A DNA stretch of 8,459 nt from Caldifarciminota bacterium UBA3079 (GTDB lineage: Bacteria; Hydrothermota; Tepidihabitantia; Tepidihabitantales; Tepidihabitantaceae): NCBI GenBank assembly GCA_002366635.1, contig DFBN01000142.1, positions 7,649 to 16,107 on the forward strand. Reading direction: 5' to 3'. Each line of letters starts with the position of its first letter. Position 1 is the stretch's first letter. The notes below the pieces were generated by a model, which was given only the letters and a program-made list of their open reading frames with translations, was not told where the DNA came from and made no database searches. A program made the translations under genes and the position numbers. Shown here piece after piece: positions 6,744 through 8,459 of the stretch.

Positions 6744-6932
6744 TCCCTCTTTCTGATTCTGGCGTTGACAATGTTGGGGGGAACTGTGGTCTATCCGGTG
6801 GCTGCTGGTGAGGTCGGGCTGATGGCTCTGGCCGGAATCCTCATCCGGCGCGAAAAGCTCGGGTTTCGTGGCTGGCTCGGCATTGGCCTGGCGGTTTTGG
6901 CTCTGGTGCTGGTGCAGATTAGCCGGTGCTAA
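6744..6932 (+). pseudogene. C-terminal remnant of a DMT/EamA-type membrane transporter
   Basis: Between a TGA at 6741-6743 and the TAA at 6930-6932 lies an open frame of 62 codons reading as the end of a drug/metabolite transporter: a hydrophobic stretch with LGGTVVYPVAAGEVGL, then MALAGILIRREKLGFRGWLG and a last membrane helix IGLAVLALVLV. The 'IRREKL-RGWLGI' turn followed by a Val/Leu-rich helix is typical of the last two helices of these ten-helix carriers. The other helices are missing, and the fragment starts 7 bases beyond the -35 box of trpS, on the opposite strand. It therefore looks like what a deletion or rearrangement left behind. Recognition is by pattern only; a tiny SMR-like protein is a less likely alternative because half of the usual four helices would be absent. 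Confidence 0.6.
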
Positions 6933-6944
6933 GACAATTTTGGA

Positions 6945-7904
6945 TTACCTGACTACTATCAGCTTTTTAGGACTTGTGGCATCTTTCTTTATCACATAAT
7001 AAATGCCAGGGCTCAGGCTTCTGGTAAGAGTCTGTTTGTTTACTTTTCTTCCGTTGGCGCTATAGATATTCTGGCCTGCAAGTTCAGGTCTGAAACAAGC
7101 AGCTTTGACAATAGTGGGCAAGACAGAATTCTGTTTGATTTCCAGAAGTAAACCCGGCTGCTTGACCCCAACCGGTGGAATTGTGTCTCTTGGGAAAATG
7201 ACAGTATCAATTAATCTTGCATTTCCGTCAAAAGGTTTGTCTACTTGGAAAGAATCTTGTGTTCTAAAAGTTGAACCACTTCTTGAAAATTGTAGAATCC
7301 ATTTCATCCAATCTTCAGTTCTTATAGTAGAATCTCCTTCAACTCCTAATACAAGGTCATGATATCCCCATCCACCCAATGGAAAATATTTTTCAACTCT
7401 AGCAGTGTCTACTTTATTGGGATCTTTTTGTGCCCAAAAATAACCTGTTATTGCTGTGTCTGGAATTCCTAATTTATTATCAACTTTATTTACAGATAGA
7501 GAAAAAGCTTTTGAAGTATCTTTTGCAAAAACAATTGCTGGGGGGAAATTCCTTCCTAATGGATCTATGGTTCTTATTATATATGAATTTCTGAAATGAT
7601 AAGATGAAATATCTGCTTTAATGAATAAAATATCTCCCACTTGTAGAGTATCTAGTACAGTATTCCACCCCCATCTACTTTGTAAATCAAGAGGTATATG
7701 ACGAACAATTGAGTTCCTGCTATTTGTAAGAGTGACTATATTAATTTCAGTAATAGGATAAGCAGGTTTGCCATCCTTTTTTGAGGAATATGCATCTCCT
7801 AAAATAGGAGAACCTATTGCTTCTGAAGCAAATATTCCTCCCCCAATTCCTAAAACAATAGCTACTAATTTCCCAAATTTTTTAAATGCATTATTCATTT
7901 TCAT
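6945..7904 (-). CDS. Secreted protein of unknown function with C-terminal sorting (type IX-like) tail
   Basis: 319 residues from the ATG at 7904 (or 317 from the ATG at 7898). The N-terminus MKMNNAFKKFGKL plus a hydrophobic VAIVLGIGGGIFA run ending near ASEA looks like a signal peptide, with no lipobox Cys. The body has no motif I recognise; it is rich in beta-type sequence with many Asp/Ser/Thr (for example IRTEDWMKWILQF, VDTARVEKYFPLGGWGYHDL), compatible with an extracellular beta-sandwich. The last ~45 residues (IYSANGRKV..., SLSPGIYYVI, KKLIVVR end) match the Por-secretion-tail pattern used for type IX export and cell-surface attachment. The frame can be extended to a GTG at 8015, but those 37 codons come from a repeat and would bury the signal peptide. 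No clear Shine-Dalgarno is seen. The body is strongly AT-rich relative to all neighbours. Confidence 0.7.
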   Translation of the reverse strand: MKMNNAFKKFGKLVAIVLGIGGGIFASEAIGSPILGDAYSSKKDGKPAYPITEINIVTLTNSRNSIVRHIPLDLQSRWGWNTVLDTLQVGDILFIKADISSYHFRNSYIIRTIDPLGRNFPPAIVFAKDTSKAFSLSVNKVDNKLGIPDTAITGYFWAQKDPNKVDTARVEKYFPLGGWGYHDLVLGVEGDSTIRTEDWMKWILQFSRSGSTFRTQDSFQVDKPFDGNARLIDTVIFPRDTIPPVGVKQPGLLLEIKQNSVLPTIVKAACFRPELAGQNIYSANGRKVNKQTLTRSLSPGIYYVIKKDATSPKKLIVVR

Positions 7905-7923
7905 ACTTGATTTTGGGAGTTCT

Positions 7924-7994
7924 GGGGACACATTACTTATCTCCGACCCATCCAACTTCGTCGGGTTGAGTTTCTTGTCAATCTTCATGGCGGG
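7924..7994. repeat. Degenerate direct repeat, copy A
   Basis: A 71-base unit matching copy C (8327-8393) in the same orientation: a 16-base identical block beginning GGGGACAC, then TCCAACTTC, CGGTTG-like and TTGTCAATCTTCA blocks, ending GGCGGG. It lies immediately upstream of the secreted-protein gene, exactly where the AT-rich sequence stops. Confidence 0.75.
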
Positions 7995-8130
7995 GGATAA
8001 CCGCATTCCGCTCACTGCTTACCGCCGACCGCTGCAAGGAACTTGGTCAGCATCATCTTGACGTTCTCGCATTGGGTCCTCAGTGCGGTTTGCGGTCAGC
8101 CGTTGGCGGATGGCGCATCATCGTCTGGTC

Positions 8131-8150
8131 GGGTTGCTTGTCAATCTTCA
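8131..8150. repeat. Degenerate direct repeat, partial copy B
   Basis: Shares GGGTTG and the 13-base TTGTCAATCTTCA block with copies A and C but lacks the GGGGACAC half. A shorter related word, GTTGTCAAGCTT, follows at about 8194-8205. Confidence 0.55.
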
Positions 8151-8326
8151 GTTCTACCCAGGACATTACCATCAAAATACCGCCTGGGCTGCGGTTGTCA
8201 AGCTTGGTGATTTCTGGTGTGAAAGCATAGCGATAATGTCATAGGGTAATGGCAAAGGGAAAATATCAGTCTTGACAGAGACGCTACAACTACTCAGCGG
8301 CTCGGTTATGCTGGATGGGAAGATAG

Positions 8327-8393
8327 GGGGACACATTACTTAACTCCTGCATATCCAACTTCCCCCGGTTGCCTTGTCAATCTTCACGGCGGG
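8327..8393. repeat. Degenerate direct repeat, copy C
   Basis: A 67-base unit in the same orientation as copy A, with identical GGGGACACATTACTTA, TCCAACTTC and TTGTCAATCTTCA blocks and a 4-base net shortening in the middle. It is followed by a GC-rich stretch containing GCGGTCAGC (8407-8415), a word also found at 8092-8100. Confidence 0.75.
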
Positions 8394-8459
8394 TTGTCGT
8401 AAACAGGCGGTCAGCGGAGCGCGGCTAGGCGCGAGGCATTCGGCGGATTGTTTCGATGA

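Larger units (their letters stand above)
7995..8459. other. Intergenic region without a convincing gene
   Basis: Apart from repeat copies B and C and two GCGGTCAGC words, nothing here is clearly functional. Short open stretches exist on both strands (for example 8344 to the window edge on +, and a minus-strand one reading CENVKMMLTKFLAAV and then a stop near 8023) but they lack credible starts. A possible minus-strand promoter for the secreted gene is TTGACA (8201-8196), 16 bases, TATTTT (8179-8174); its -10 matches only 4 of 6 and it lies ~270 bases upstream, so I give it little weight. No tRNA or rRNA is visible. Confidence 0.5.

Noticed and set aside
6703..6800. T-box or trp attenuator upstream of trpS
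   Set aside because: The promoter lies directly at the ATG, leaving no leader RNA, and no T-box or leader-peptide Trp codons are visible.
7905..8015. N-terminal extension of the secreted protein from GTG at 8015
   Set aside because: The 37 extra codons are mostly repeat copy A, and a signal peptide begins naturally at 7904.
7924..8393. CRISPR array
   Set aside because: Only two full copies and one partial, of unequal length and irregular spacing, with no cas genes.
8344..8459. Possible + strand gene running off the right edge
   Set aside because: Open only because stops are rare in the GC-rich repeat flank; no start codon with a ribosome binding site and no family pattern.

Overview
This window looks like bacterial chromosome from an uncultured, moderately GC-rich lineage. 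The mix of a Thermotoga-type iron-sulfur TrpRS, a C-terminal sorting tail of the type IX (Por) kind and MEP-pathway genes would fit a candidate phylum such as WOR-3/Stahlbacteria or a relative in the FCB sphere. That placement is inference from gene content, not a search result.

Layout. Bases 1-1014 (+) hold the 3' part of a PP-loop tRNA-thiolation-type protein (MnmA/ThiI-like) whose ATP-binding N-terminus lies outside the window. It converges, with a 16-base gap, on a five-gene minus-strand cluster read from right to left: trpS (6702-5683), ispD (5677-5012), dxr (5015-3831), rseP (3828-2275) and a divergent radical-SAM-like protein (2278-1031). The five genes are separated by at most 5 bases or overlap by 4, so they almost certainly form one operon. 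A good sigma70-type promoter sits directly before the trpS ATG, placing the transcript start at or within about 2 bases of that codon (apparently leaderless). ispD and dxr supply two consecutive-pathway enzymes of MEP isoprenoid synthesis, rseP is a site-2 intramembrane protease, and trpS charges tRNA-Trp.

Right of the operon is a junction zone. A 62-codon C-terminal remnant of a drug/metabolite-type transporter (6744-6932, +) abuts the trpS promoter. Next comes a convergent gene for a secreted protein with a signal peptide and a C-terminal sorting tail (7904-6945, -), whose body is strikingly AT-rich (about 32% GC in lines I counted) compared with its own tail (40-52%) and the operon (roughly 52-67%). 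Its upstream edge is marked by a degenerate repeat (7924-7994) that recurs at 8327-8393, with a partial copy at 8131-8150. The last 460 bases carry these repeats and no convincing gene.

Most notable points: dxr has no ATG/GTG/TTG start and seems to begin at a CTG overlapping the ispD stop; trpS appears leaderless; RseP has an extra PDZ domain from a recent internal duplication; the radical-SAM-like protein has an altered cysteine motif; and the secreted-protein gene is compositionally mosaic and next to repeats.
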